In this document: positions 18,565-28,393 of the stretch, piece after piece
Layout: each line of letters starts with the position of its first letter
Numbering within the stretch: position 1 is the first letter of the stretch
From: Corynebacterium urealyticum
Lineage (GTDB): Bacteria > Actinomycetota > Actinomycetes > Mycobacteriales > Mycobacteriaceae
Assembly (NCBI GenBank): GCA_020741275.1
Contig: DYZK01000007.1
Coordinates: 1-64,000 of the forward strand
DNA length: 64,000 bases
Direction: 5' to 3'
The notes under the pieces: generated by a model
Database searches by the model: none
The model's input: the letters and a program-made list of their open reading frames with translations, nothing else
What the model was told of the DNA's origin: nothing
Program-made: the position numbers and the translations under genes

Positions 18565-20202
18565 ATGCCCATCCCAAGCCCTTATCCAGACGTCACAATC
18601 CCACAGATTCCTCTTTATGACGCCATCTTCGGCGACCTGTCGGGCGGGCTGGCAAACAAAACTGCGCTCATCGATGGTCTGACTGGCGAGGAGATGACAT
18701 TTCAGGAACTGAAGGCGAGTTACGAGCGCATGGCAGGCGCTCTCGCTGCTCGCGGGGTCGGGAAGGGGGACGTGGTTGCGCTGCACTGCCCCAACCATGC
18801 CGCGTTTGTCATTTCCTACTTCGGCATTCTTCGATCCGGGGCCACGGTGACGACGCTAGGCTCCTTGGCGACTGCTGAGGATGCTGAAAAGCAGTTGCGG
18901 GCGGCGGATGCAAAGATGCTGTTCACCACAGATCTGCTGGGCACCGCAGGCATGGAAGCTGCGCAGGCGAAGGGGATTCCGGCTGAAGGGATTATTAATC
19001 TCACCGATGCCGAGGCTGGGCTCAAGGCGCTTCTCGCCGAAAATCACTCTGCGCCTGAGGTTGAAATCAACGCGGACGAGGATATTGCTGTGTTGCCGTT
19101 TTCTTCGGGAACCACAGGGATTCCGAAGGGTGTGAAGCTGAGCCACCAGAACCTGGTCGCCAATCTCTTCCAGGTGTCCCCGTCCATGCAGCACAATGGC
19201 ATGAATACCGGCTCGGTGGTCTGTGGTGTCCTTCCCTTCTTCCACATTTACGGTATGAACTGCCTGCTTGGGGCGGCTCTGTTTCAGGGGTGCACGATGG
19301 TCACCCTGCCGAAGTTCGAGTTGGAATCCTTCTTGTCAGCACACGAGCGATTCAACATTGACTGCACCTTCATCGCGCCGCCGATCGCTGTTCTACTCGC
19401 GAAGCACCCGGCGGTGGAGTCCTATGACCTGAGCTCTCTGCGCGCTATCCAGTCCGGAGCAGCACCGCTCGACCGGGAGCTTGCCATCGCGGTGCAGCAG
19501 CGGCTCAGCGTGGATATCTACCAGGGCTTTGGGATGACTGAAACCTCCCCGGTTACCCATAACTCTTTGGTTAACGTGACGCCTCTAGAATCCGTTGGCG
19601 CTCCATTGCCAAATACTGAGATCAAAATCGTTGATATCTCCAAGGATGATCTGCCGGAGATTCCCGCGCCCACACAGTCGGGCGAACGATCGGCGGTTGG
19701 TGAAATGTGGGTCCGCGGTCCGCAGGTGATGAAGGGCTATCTCAACAACGAGGAGGCCACGGCCCGGACCCTGCTGCCGGATGGTTGGTTGCGCACCGGT
19801 GACATGGTCGCCGTGGACTCAGAAGGTAATTGCTACGTCGTTGATCGCGCGAAGGAATTAATTAAATACAAGGGCTACCAGGTGCCTCCGGCAGAGCTGG
19901 AGGCGCTGCTCCTGGCCCGGGATGACATTTCTGATGCCGCGGTGGTCGGCTACGTGCGCGAGGAAGACGGCGAAGAGATTCCTCGAGCTTTTGTTGTACC
20001 GCAGCAGAATTCTGCTGGCGTTCCGGCAGAGATTGACCCGGAGGAGCTGAAGGCGTGGGTTGCGGAGCGGGTAGCGCCGTATAAGAAGGTTCGCATCGTG
20101 GAGTTTGTGGACGCTGTTCCAAAATCTGCCACCGGAAAGATCCTGCGCAAGGACCTGAAAAACCGCCCACTCGACGCGCAGCTGGTGCCAACACCACAGT
20201 AG
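18565..20202 (+). CDS. AMP-binding acyl-CoA synthetase (4-coumarate--CoA ligase-like)
   Basis: PFSSGTTGIPKGVKLSHQNLVAN, YQGFGMTETSPVTH, SATGKILRKDLK. Confidence 0.87.
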   Translation: MPIPSPYPDVTIPQIPLYDAIFGDLSGGLANKTALIDGLTGEEMTFQELKASYERMAGALAARGVGKGDVVALHCPNHAAFVISYFGILRSGATVTTLGSLATAEDAEKQLRAADAKMLFTTDLLGTAGMEAAQAKGIPAEGIINLTDAEAGLKALLAENHSAPEVEINADEDIAVLPFSSGTTGIPKGVKLSHQNLVANLFQVSPSMQHNGMNTGSVVCGVLPFFHIYGMNCLLGAALFQGCTMVTLPKFELESFLSAHERFNIDCTFIAPPIAVLLAKHPAVESYDLSSLRAIQSGAAPLDRELAIAVQQRLSVDIYQGFGMTETSPVTHNSLVNVTPLESVGAPLPNTEIKIVDISKDDLPEIPAPTQSGERSAVGEMWVRGPQVMKGYLNNEEATARTLLPDGWLRTGDMVAVDSEGNCYVVDRAKELIKYKGYQVPPAELEALLLARDDISDAAVVGYVREEDGEEIPRAFVVPQQNSAGVPAEIDPEELKAWVAERVAPYKKVRIVEFVDAVPKSATGKILRKDLKNRPLDAQLVPTPQ

Positions 20203-20335
20203 GTAGTGGCATGGTTTGTCCTGGTTCCAGCTAGCAGTCGCGCCCTGCGAGTTCCCGGTCCTTTGGCCGGGGACTCTGGCGTTCTGGACCGTGGTGTGGG
20301 GTGTACACGTCAGCTCACGCTTCAGTAACGATGCC

Positions 20336-21442
20336 TCAGCGCTGTTGGGGGTGCGTCGTACCTCCCGCGACCCGCTCTGCCAGCCGGACGATCGCCGCGT
20401 TGACCTCCTTTGGCGCCTCCAGCGGGAGCATATGACCCGCGTTGGTTACCTCGACCAGCTCCGCACCCGGCCACGCATCGATAATCTTTCCGGCCTGTTC
20501 GCGCGATGTGACGTCGTCGTTGTCCCCGACGAGGATAATCCCGGGCACGCCGGAAAGATGCGGGACGACCGCCGATTCGTCGTGATCCCGCAGGTCGTCG
20601 AGGAAGCCCAGGTAGGTATCCAGCGGTGTTTCGTTGATCATATAGGCATGCAGGTCGATGATCCGGCGGTTCGTGGGGCGGGAGAATACCGCGATCGCGA
20701 GCGCAGGAGCGATCAGACCAGCGATTTTGTCGCGCAGCCTTCGCACCCTCTTCGGTGAGGCCTTCAGTAGCCCTGCCAGCCAGCCGACGACGCGCAGATT
20801 CAGCAGCTCCGGCACACCGTTCGCGGCGAAGCGGTCGATGGCCGTGGATACCAGCACGAGCCCCGCGATGCGGTGCCACACGTCCTCGGGGGCACGCCGC
20901 AACGCGGCGAACGCGATCTGTCCACCCAGGGAGTGGCCGGCGAGGATGAGCTTCCCGGCCGGTGCGCGCTCGGCGATGACTGCGAGGACGTCCTCCGCAG
21001 CCGTGTCCGTCGAACACAAGGAGGGCGGCACCTCACCGGTCTTGCCGTGACCGCGCAGGTCGAGGGTGAGCAGGCGCACTCCCGGCAGCTCTTTACGCAG
21101 CCCGCGGAACTGGCGGTACCAGGAGTCCGCGCCGAGGGTGAAGCCGTGGATGAACACGATCGTCAGCGGTTCCGCGCTGGCCGTCTCTGCGGCCGAGTCC
21201 CGGTCGGGACCTACCTCATACCAGCGCAAGGGGATGTCCGTGCCGCGGTCGCCGACGGTGAGGACGCCGGTGGCGTCGAGGTCGCGGATTCCTGGCCTGA
21301 CCGGGCGCGGTGCTCCGGGCTTCGGGGCGAGGCGGGCCTTCTTCTCCTTGATCCGGGAGCGGACCTCCGTGTCTAGGCTGCTGACGGAGTTGCGCGCGAT
21401 GCGGGTGAGGTTTTTGGCGTGCTTCATGAGCCTGCGATTCAT
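20336..21442 (-). CDS. alpha/beta hydrolase
   Basis: FIHGFTLGADSW, LILAGHSLGGQIAFAA, VTNAGHMLPLEAP; overlaps glycerate kinase stop. Confidence 0.8.
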   Translation of the reverse strand: MNRRLMKHAKNLTRIARNSVSSLDTEVRSRIKEKKARLAPKPGAPRPVRPGIRDLDATGVLTVGDRGTDIPLRWYEVGPDRDSAAETASAEPLTIVFIHGFTLGADSWYRQFRGLRKELPGVRLLTLDLRGHGKTGEVPPSLCSTDTAAEDVLAVIAERAPAGKLILAGHSLGGQIAFAALRRAPEDVWHRIAGLVLVSTAIDRFAANGVPELLNLRVVGWLAGLLKASPKRVRRLRDKIAGLIAPALAIAVFSRPTNRRIIDLHAYMINETPLDTYLGFLDDLRDHDESAVVPHLSGVPGIILVGDNDDVTSREQAGKIIDAWPGAELVEVTNAGHMLPLEAPKEVNAAIVRLAERVAGGTTHPQQR

Positions 21443-22644
21443 GAGGGTCTGGTGGCGAGCGTGCGGGCCAGATTCTCGGCCGTGGATTCGAGGTTGCCGG
21501 CCGTGCCAGCGATCGCAGAATGGAGCGGCTCCGGGCGCTGGCCGATGGTGAAGACCGCGGTGATTCCGGCGTCGTAGAGCGGCTGCATGTCGCTCGCCGC
21601 GCCGCTGTCTTCCTTCGTCACACCGACGGATCCTGCCAGCACGAATACTGGGGTGCTTCCCGCGCGCCGGGCGATGCCCACCGGCACCTTGCCGGAGAGC
21701 GATTGACCATCGATCTGACCTTCCGCGGTGATGATGGCATCCACCCCCGCGGCGAGGGAATCGAAGCCCACGGCCCCCAAGAGCGCGTCGATGCCGGGGC
21801 GGATCTCCGCTCCCAGGGTGGCCACGAGCCCGCCGGCGAACCCACCGGCAGCACCCGCGCCGGGCATGTCCGCGATCGATGTCCCGCAGCTCCGAGCGAG
21901 AACCTCCGTCAGGTGCTCCGCGCCGCTTTCCAATCGGGCCACGCACTCGGCGTCCGCACCCTTCTGCGGAGCGAAGATTGCCGCGCAGCCGCGGGCGCCG
22001 AGGACCGGGTTATCGATATCGGCGAGGACCGTGATCGAGGTCGCGGTGATGGCCTCTGGAATGCCGGAAAGGTCGAGGGAATCGACGTCGGCCAGCGTGG
22101 CCCCGGTGGGGAGGAACTCCTCGCCGGAGGCGTCGCGGAACACGGCGCCGAGCGCGGCGACCGCCCCGCAGCCGAGGTCGTTGGTGGCCGATCCGCCCGC
22201 CCCGATGAGGATCCGCGTCGCGCCGTTGTCCACCGCGTCGCGGATCAGCTCGCCGACGCCGTAGGTGGTCGAGTTTTCGACGTCGCGGTTCTCGCCCATC
22301 AGCGGCAGTCCCGCGGCGGCTGCCATCTCGATGACGGCGGTGCGCTCGTCCAGCAGGGCGTAGGTCGCCGCCACCGGTGCGGCGGTGGGGCCGTGGGGGC
22401 CGGAGACCTCGCAGCTCACGCGGCGCGGGAAGTCGCTGGTCGTGGCGCTGTCCTCGGCGGAACCGGTCTCGCCCTGGTGGGCTGCGAGCATGGCCTCGAC
22501 GGTGCCTTCCCCTCCGTCTGCCATGGGGACGGTGACGATCAGGGCGTCGGGAATCGCCCGCAGCAGCCCGCGGGTGATGGCAGCGGAGGCCTCGCCCGCG
22601 TTGAGCGCTCCCTTGAAGGAGTCCGGCATGACGGCAAACTTCAT
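21439..22644 (-). CDS. glxK: glycerate kinase
   Basis: MKFAVMPDSFKGALNAGEASAAITRGL, DGGEGTVEAML, GAGGSATNDLGCGAVAALGA. Confidence 0.9.
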   Translation of the reverse strand: MKFAVMPDSFKGALNAGEASAAITRGLLRAIPDALIVTVPMADGGEGTVEAMLAAHQGETGSAEDSATTSDFPRRVSCEVSGPHGPTAAPVAATYALLDERTAVIEMAAAAGLPLMGENRDVENSTTYGVGELIRDAVDNGATRILIGAGGSATNDLGCGAVAALGAVFRDASGEEFLPTGATLADVDSLDLSGIPEAITATSITVLADIDNPVLGARGCAAIFAPQKGADAECVARLESGAEHLTEVLARSCGTSIADMPGAGAAGGFAGGLVATLGAEIRPGIDALLGAVGFDSLAAGVDAIITAEGQIDGQSLSGKVPVGIARRAGSTPVFVLAGSVGVTKEDSGAASDMQPLYDAGITAVFTIGQRPEPLHSAIAGTAGNLESTAENLARTLATRPS

Positions 22645-22689
22645 GGCTTCGAGTGTAAATCCTTCGCTGGACACGGGATGGAAAGCACG

Positions 22690-22717
22690 AAGCCGAAGCC
22701 CCGCAGGGCCTCGGCTT
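22690..22717. terminator. hairpin between glycerate kinase and gntP
   Basis: AAGCCGA...TCGGCTT inverted repeat. Confidence 0.45.
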
Positions 22718-22735
22718 AGGCAAGCTTTCGTGTTG

Positions 22736-24136
22736 CTAGACGATGAACAGGCTCAGCACCCACACGAAGAGCATCGCGGTGACGCCCATGAGGCCAGTCA
22801 CCACGGTCTGCGAGCGGTAGGCCTGCTGTGGGGTCATCTTGGAGAAGTTCGTGACGACCCAGAAGTGCGAGTCATTCGCGTGGGAGACGGTCAGGGAGCC
22901 GGCGGAGATCGCCATGACAGCGAGGCCGACCTGCAGCGGGGTCTCCAGGCCAAGGACGGGCAGTAGTGGGGCGACGATGCCAGAGGTCGTGACCATGGCG
23001 ACGGTGGCGGAACCCTGTGCCGTCTTGAAGAGTGCGGCGACGAGGAATGGGAAGAACAGGCCGAGGCCGGCCAGCTCGGTCGCGTTGTTGGAGATGAAGT
23101 CGACGACGTCCGTCTCTGCGATGACCTTGCCCAGCACGCCACCGGCTGCGGTGATGAAGATGATCGGGCCGACGATGCGCAGGCCCTCCTCGGTGAACTG
23201 GTGGAAACGATCCATCATGTGGGTCTCGGCCAGCAGGACCACGGCCAGCAGGAAGCCGATCGCGAGGGCCAGCATTGGGTTGCCCAGGAAGACGATGAGG
23301 CGTCCGAGTCCCTCGGTCCACTTGAACATGTTTGCGATCGAGCCACCGGCCATGAGGATGATCGGGGCGATGATCGGGAGCACCGAGGTCAGGGTGCTCG
23401 GCAGTCGGGTGTAGGAGTTACGCAGCTCCTCGTAGGCGGCTTCGACGTCCTGATCTGGGATGACCTCAGACTCCGGCGTGGTGATCTTCTTGCCGATGTA
23501 CACGGAGAAGAAGTAGGAGACGATCAGCACCGGGATGGATACGAGCATGCCCAGGCCGATGACGAGCAGGAGGTTATCCTCCAGTCCCAGGTTGGAGGCC
23601 GAGGCGATGGGGCCTGGGGTTGGCGGGATGAAGACGTGGGAGGTGAACAGGCCCGCCGAAAGGGCGATTGCCATCGCTACAGGGGAGGCGCCGGTGCGCT
23701 GCGCGAGGGCTCGGCGCACCGGGTTGAGGATGACGAACCCGGAGTCGGAGAACACCGGGATACACACGATCCAGCCCATCAGCTGGATGGCCAGCACGGG
23801 GTGCTTCTTGCCGATGAGGCGCACGAGTGCGTCGGCGAGCTGGAAGGCGGCGCCGGTTTTCTCCAGGACGTAACCGATCAGCGTGCCGAAGATGATGACG
23901 AGGCCGAAGGACTTGAAGGTGCTGGAGAAACCTTCGCCGATGAGGCTGGTGATGCCCGTGGTGATGACTTCACCATCGGCGTCCTTTGCGTCGAGCAGTG
24001 GCACGCCTCCGATGAGTCCGAAAACGAGGGAGACGAACAGCAGCGACAGGAACGGGTGGATGCGCAGCTTGGAAATCATGAGGATGAGCGTCACGATCGC
24101 GAGGACGAAGACGCCCATCAAAGGCAATCCGGTCAT
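22736..24136 (-). CDS. gntP: GntP family gluconate/glycerate-type permease
   Basis: Multi-pass membrane protein; FIPPTPGPIASASNLG, SHANDSHFWVVTNFSKM. Confidence 0.87.
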   Translation of the reverse strand: MTGLPLMGVFVLAIVTLILMISKLRIHPFLSLLFVSLVFGLIGGVPLLDAKDADGEVITTGITSLIGEGFSSTFKSFGLVIIFGTLIGYVLEKTGAAFQLADALVRLIGKKHPVLAIQLMGWIVCIPVFSDSGFVILNPVRRALAQRTGASPVAMAIALSAGLFTSHVFIPPTPGPIASASNLGLEDNLLLVIGLGMLVSIPVLIVSYFFSVYIGKKITTPESEVIPDQDVEAAYEELRNSYTRLPSTLTSVLPIIAPIILMAGGSIANMFKWTEGLGRLIVFLGNPMLALAIGFLLAVVLLAETHMMDRFHQFTEEGLRIVGPIIFITAAGGVLGKVIAETDVVDFISNNATELAGLGLFFPFLVAALFKTAQGSATVAMVTTSGIVAPLLPVLGLETPLQVGLAVMAISAGSLTVSHANDSHFWVVTNFSKMTPQQAYRSQTVVTGLMGVTAMLFVWVLSLFIV

Positions 24137-24241
24137 GTGATTCCTTCGGTGGTGAGGGGGGGGTATTTGTGAGGTTGATGCTATCGGACGGGGGATTACT
24201 TCGTTATTGGGGCTATATTTTCGTCGTTTAGGGCTAGGAAG

Positions 24242-24257
24242 TAGACCAGGCGGTCTA
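24242..24257. promoter_or_regulatory. McbR-type operator, exact TAGAC-caggcg-GTCTA
   Basis: gntP/cysH divergent region. Confidence 0.7.
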
Positions 24258-24349
24258 AGTAAAAGTGCAGGTGGTCGCTCTTTTCTCGGGCGGGCTTTTG
24301 CGCTTCTATTGCATGTGTCACAATTCCCGCCTAGTATGTGCCCTAATCC

Positions 24350-24365
24350 TAGACTGAGCGGTCTG
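24350..24365. promoter_or_regulatory. McbR-type operator TAGAC-tgagcg-GTCTG
   Basis: Upstream of cysH, one mismatch. Confidence 0.6.
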
Positions 24366-24460
24366 TCTGGCTTTCTACTCCTCCGAGGGGAAGTCGGGCT
24401 CACCACACGGCAGAACAAACGACGACAAACACGACGACAAGAACGCAACGAGGAGCCGCA

Positions 24461-25312
24461 GTGCCGGAGCGCAATTCCCAGGCAGGCATCACTCAACAGC
24501 CTCAGCCCCTGTTGAGCCTCAACACCCACAACGACAACTGGCGTGACCCCGAGGTCAGCCCCGCCCAGCCAGATGGGCAGCCTGCCCAGACCACAACCAC
24601 CCCGATCCCCGACGACCGTCGCAGCTACCACGAAGAGCTGGTCGCCACCTGGAAGGACAAGCTGGAAAACGCCAGCGCCGCAGAGATCCTCTCCTGGGCA
24701 GCTGAGAATCTCGACGGGCCCGTGGCCATCACCCTCAGCATGCAGGACACGATCCTCGCCGAGCTGGCCCAGCGGGCATTTGATGGCCAGCAGGCCGATG
24801 CTGAGCTCGTCTTCCTCGACACCGGGTACCACTTCCCGGAAACCCTCGACACCGCCGCCGCCGTCGAGGAGCGTTACAACCTTCCGCTGCGCCGCATCAC
24901 CCCGACCCTGAGCCGCGCGGAGCAGGACGACGTGTACGGGCCGAACCTGTACCAGCGCAACCCGACGGCTTGTTGCCGAATGCGCAAGGTCGAGCCCCTG
25001 GCGCGGATGCTCGACCCCTTCGAGGCCTGGGTCTCCGGCGTCCGCCGCGTCGACTCCCCGCTGCGTGCCAACACCCCGGTCATCGAGGTGGACCGCACCG
25101 GACGGCTGAAGCTCAACCCAATCGCGGCATGGACCGACGAGGATGTCCAGCGCTTCATCGAGGACAACGACCTCATCATCAACCCACTGACTAAGCAGGG
25201 CTACCCGTCCATCGGCTGCGCCACCTGCACCCTGCCCGTCGCCGAGGGGGAGGACCCCCGCTCCGGACGCTGGGCAGGAACCAACAAAACAGAATGCGGA
25301 CTACACGTATGA
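24461..25312 (+). CDS. cysH: adenylyl-sulfate (APS/PAPS) reductase
   Basis: CC...CxxC iron-sulfur pattern (TACCRMRKVEPL; CATCTLP) and TECGLHV C-terminus; GTG start. Confidence 0.88.
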   Translation: MPERNSQAGITQQPQPLLSLNTHNDNWRDPEVSPAQPDGQPAQTTTTPIPDDRRSYHEELVATWKDKLENASAAEILSWAAENLDGPVAITLSMQDTILAELAQRAFDGQQADAELVFLDTGYHFPETLDTAAAVEERYNLPLRRITPTLSRAEQDDVYGPNLYQRNPTACCRMRKVEPLARMLDPFEAWVSGVRRVDSPLRANTPVIEVDRTGRLKLNPIAAWTDEDVQRFIEDNDLIINPLTKQGYPSIGCATCTLPVAEGEDPRSGRWAGTNKTECGLHV

Positions 25313-26271
25313 GCACCACGACTACCACCCCAGAACAGACCAACGCAGAACAGACCAACGCACCACAGAACACCGAGCTCTCCAGCCCGCACCTCGCGGA
25401 ACTGGAAGCCGAATCCCTCCACATCCTCCGGGAGGTCGCCGGCCAGTTCGACCGACCGGCACTGCTTTTCTCCGGCGGCAAGGATTCCGTCGTCGTCCTG
25501 GAGCTAGCCAAGCGGGCCTTCCACCCCGCGCCAGTGCCCTTCGAGCTGCTGCACGTGGACACCGGCCACAACTTCCCGGAGGTCCTCGAGTTCCGCGACC
25601 GCATCGCCGCCGATCCGCGCATCAACCTGCACGTCGCGCACGTTCAGGACTGGATCGATAGCGGCGCGCTGCAGGAGCGCCCGGACGGTTCCCGCAACCC
25701 GCTGCAGACCGTCCCGCTCGTCGAGACCATCCAGCAGCGCGGTTACGACGCCGTCCTCGGCGGCGCTCGCCGTGACGAGGAAAAGGCGCGCGCCAAGGAG
25801 CGCGTGTTCTCCATCCGCGATGGCTTCGGTGGCTGGAACCCCCGCCGCCAGCGCCCCGAGCTGTGGGGCCTGTACAACGGCAAGCTGCAGGCCGGTGAGA
25901 ACATGCGCGTCTTCCCGATCTCCAACTGGACCGAGGCCGACGTGTGGCACTACATCCGCGACCGCAAGCTCGAGCTGCCGCCGATCTACTACTCCCACCA
26001 GCGGGAGGTCTTCAACCGTGGCGGCATGTGGCTCTCCGCCGGCGAGTGGGGCGGCCCCCGCGAAGGCGAGGAGACGGTCACCAAGACGGTCCGCTATCGC
26101 ACCGTGGGCGACATGTCCTGCACCGGCGCGGTTCTCTCCGACGCCACCACCCCGCAAGAGGTGATCGAGGAAATCCTCACCTCCACCACCACCGAGCGCG
26201 GCGCCACCCGCGCCGACGACAAGCTCTCTGAATCCGCCATGGAAGACCGCAAGAAGGAAGGCTACTTCTGA
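25309..26271 (+). CDS. cysD: sulfate adenylyltransferase subunit 2
   Basis: LLFSGGKDSVVVLELAKRAF PP-loop; GGARRDEEKARAKERVFS. Confidence 0.93.
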   Translation: MSTTTTTPEQTNAEQTNAPQNTELSSPHLAELEAESLHILREVAGQFDRPALLFSGGKDSVVVLELAKRAFHPAPVPFELLHVDTGHNFPEVLEFRDRIAADPRINLHVAHVQDWIDSGALQERPDGSRNPLQTVPLVETIQQRGYDAVLGGARRDEEKARAKERVFSIRDGFGGWNPRRQRPELWGLYNGKLQAGENMRVFPISNWTEADVWHYIRDRKLELPPIYYSHQREVFNRGGMWLSAGEWGGPREGEETVTKTVRYRTVGDMSCTGAVLSDATTPQEVIEEILTSTTTERGATRADDKLSESAMEDRKKEGYF

Positions 26272-27623
26272 TGACCGCCCCGACCACCCTCACCGAATCC
26301 ACCACCACGACCACCGGGGCCGATCAGGCGAGCGCAACCACGGCGACGTCCTACGAAGAAGCCCCGACCCTGCGCCTGTGCACCGCAGGCTCCGTCGACG
26401 ACGGCAAGTCCACCTTCGTGGGCCGCCTGCTGCACGACACCAAGTCCATCCTGGCCGACCAACTGGAGTCCGTGGAGCGCGTCTCCGCCGCCCGCGGCCT
26501 GCAGAACCCTGACCTCTCGCTGCTGGTCGACGGCCTGCGCGCAGAGCGTGAGCAGGGTATTACCATCGACGTGGCCTACCGCTACTTCGCCTCCGACCGC
26601 CGCAGCTTCATCCTCGCGGATACCCCGGGCCACGTTCAGTACACCCGCAACACCGTTACCGGCATGTCCACCTCCGATCTGGTGGTCATCCTCGTCGACG
26701 TCCGTAACGGCGTGATCGAGCAGACCCGCCGTCACCTGACCGTCGCCGCCCTGCTGGACATCCCGCAGGTTATCGTCGCTGTGAACAAGATCGACGCGGT
26801 GGACTACTCCCAGGAGGCCTTCGACACCGCCGCGAGCCAGGTTCGCGAGCTCGTCGACGAGCTGCGCGGGGCCTTCGGCGAACAGAAGCTGCCGGTCGTG
26901 GACATCGTCCCGATCAGCGCGCTGGTGGGCGACAACGTCGTCTCCAAGTCCGAGAACACCCCGTGGTACGAGGGCGAATCCGTGCTGACCATCCTCGAGG
27001 ACGCCCGCCCCGCCGCCGTGGCCACCGAGGAATTCCGCTTCCCGGTGCAGTTCGTCATCCGCGACCACGCCACCGACTACCGAGGCTACGCCGGCCGCAT
27101 CACCTCCGGCGAGGTCGCGGTCGGGGACACGGTGCACGCTGGCTTCCGCAGCTCCCGCGTCGCTGGCATCGACACCCCGGACGGCCCGCAGCAGCGTGCC
27201 ACCGCCGGGCAGTCCGTCACCCTCCGCCTGGAGGATGAGCTGGACATCTCCCGCGGCTCCATCCTTTCCGACGAGACCCTGCCCGAGCCGGTCACCCAGT
27301 TCTCCGCCCTGGCCTTCCACCTGGCGGATGCTCCGGTGCGGGTCGGTTCCAACCTGCTGCTGCGCTACGGCCCGGCAGAGGTACGCGCCCGCGTGCTCGG
27401 CATCGACGAGCAGCTGAGCATCGCCGATGGCGCGGCTGCGGAGGCAGGGGAGGCCGGGGAGCCGGCCACTGCCCTGGAGCAGAATGACGTCGCCCGCATC
27501 CGCGTGGCTGTGGCCGACCCACTTTCGGTGGAGGCTTACGTCCGGGGCGGGCAGACGGGCTCGTTCCTGCTGATCAACCCCTCGACCGGGGACACATTGA
27601 CCGCGGGCTTGGTGAGCAGCTGA
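26271..27623 (+). CDS. cysN: sulfate adenylyltransferase subunit 1 (GTPase)
   Basis: GSVDDGKSTFVGRLLHDTKSI, DTPGHVQYTRN, VNKID. Confidence 0.93.
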   Translation: MTAPTTLTESTTTTTGADQASATTATSYEEAPTLRLCTAGSVDDGKSTFVGRLLHDTKSILADQLESVERVSAARGLQNPDLSLLVDGLRAEREQGITIDVAYRYFASDRRSFILADTPGHVQYTRNTVTGMSTSDLVVILVDVRNGVIEQTRRHLTVAALLDIPQVIVAVNKIDAVDYSQEAFDTAASQVRELVDELRGAFGEQKLPVVDIVPISALVGDNVVSKSENTPWYEGESVLTILEDARPAAVATEEFRFPVQFVIRDHATDYRGYAGRITSGEVAVGDTVHAGFRSSRVAGIDTPDGPQQRATAGQSVTLRLEDELDISRGSILSDETLPEPVTQFSALAFHLADAPVRVGSNLLLRYGPAEVRARVLGIDEQLSIADGAAAEAGEAGEPATALEQNDVARIRVAVADPLSVEAYVRGGQTGSFLLINPSTGDTLTAGLVSS

Positions 27624-28393
27624 TGTTTAGCGAGTCTTTCGCCCAGCCTGAGCCGGTGATCGTGCTGGCTCACGGCTCGCGACGCCGCGGCGCCGAGGAT
27701 GTTGTGCACGCGATTGCCCGCGAGGTCGGTGCGCGTGCCGCCTTCCTGGACTTCTCCGAATTCACCTTGGACGCCGTGGTCGGCGAGCTGCGAGCCGCTG
27801 GTCACCGTCGGGCTGTCGTCATGCCCTTGCTGTTCACCAGCGCCTTCCATCTGCGGAAGGACGTCCCGGCGGCCATCGCGGAGGCGGAGCGGAACCACGG
27901 GGTGGCCCTGCGAGCCACCGAACCGATTGGTTTGGGCACTGATGTGGCTGAGCTCCTCGTGGCTCAGTGGCGAAAGGCTCACGGCCACCGCGCGGTGGCC
28001 ACTTCGGTGGGCGACGCGGTGGTGTACGCTGTCGGATCCTCTGTGCCGGGCGCCAACGAGGCGGTCGAGGATTTGGCCGCCGAAGTCGGCCGCTTGCTGG
28101 GGATTCCCGCGCGGGCGATCTTCGCCACCGGCGGGGGAATCAGCGTGGCCCAGCACCGCGAGGAGCTGGATCGGCGCGCTGGGGCGCAGGCCGCACCCAC
28201 CGCGGTACTGCCGCTGTTCTTCGCCCCGGGTCTGCTGCTGGATAAGGCCACAGATGTGCCGGGCACGATCGCTGCGGGCCCACTCGGCACCGCGATCGCC
28301 CCGCTGGTGACCGCACGGGTCGCCGTCCTGACCGGCACGGCGCCCGCTGGTGCCGCGGCTAGCCACTGGGCTACAGAGAGGGTGCCGGCATGA
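27623..28393 (+). CDS. cysY: sirohydrochlorin chelatase-like protein (CbiX/SirB family, CysY)
   Basis: IVLAHGSRRRGAEDVVHAIA; duplicated CbiX-like halves; within cys operon. Confidence 0.75.
   Translation: MFSESFAQPEPVIVLAHGSRRRGAEDVVHAIAREVGARAAFLDFSEFTLDAVVGELRAAGHRRAVVMPLLFTSAFHLRKDVPAAIAEAERNHGVALRATEPIGLGTDVAELLVAQWRKAHGHRAVATSVGDAVVYAVGSSVPGANEAVEDLAAEVGRLLGIPARAIFATGGGISVAQHREELDRRAGAQAAPTAVLPLFFAPGLLLDKATDVPGTIAAGPLGTAIAPLVTARVAVLTGTAPAGAAASHWATERVPA

Noticed and set aside
24155-24175. G-run (gaggggggggtattt) near the gntP start
   Set aside because: Isolated homopolymer; not enough G-tracts to argue for a quadruplex.
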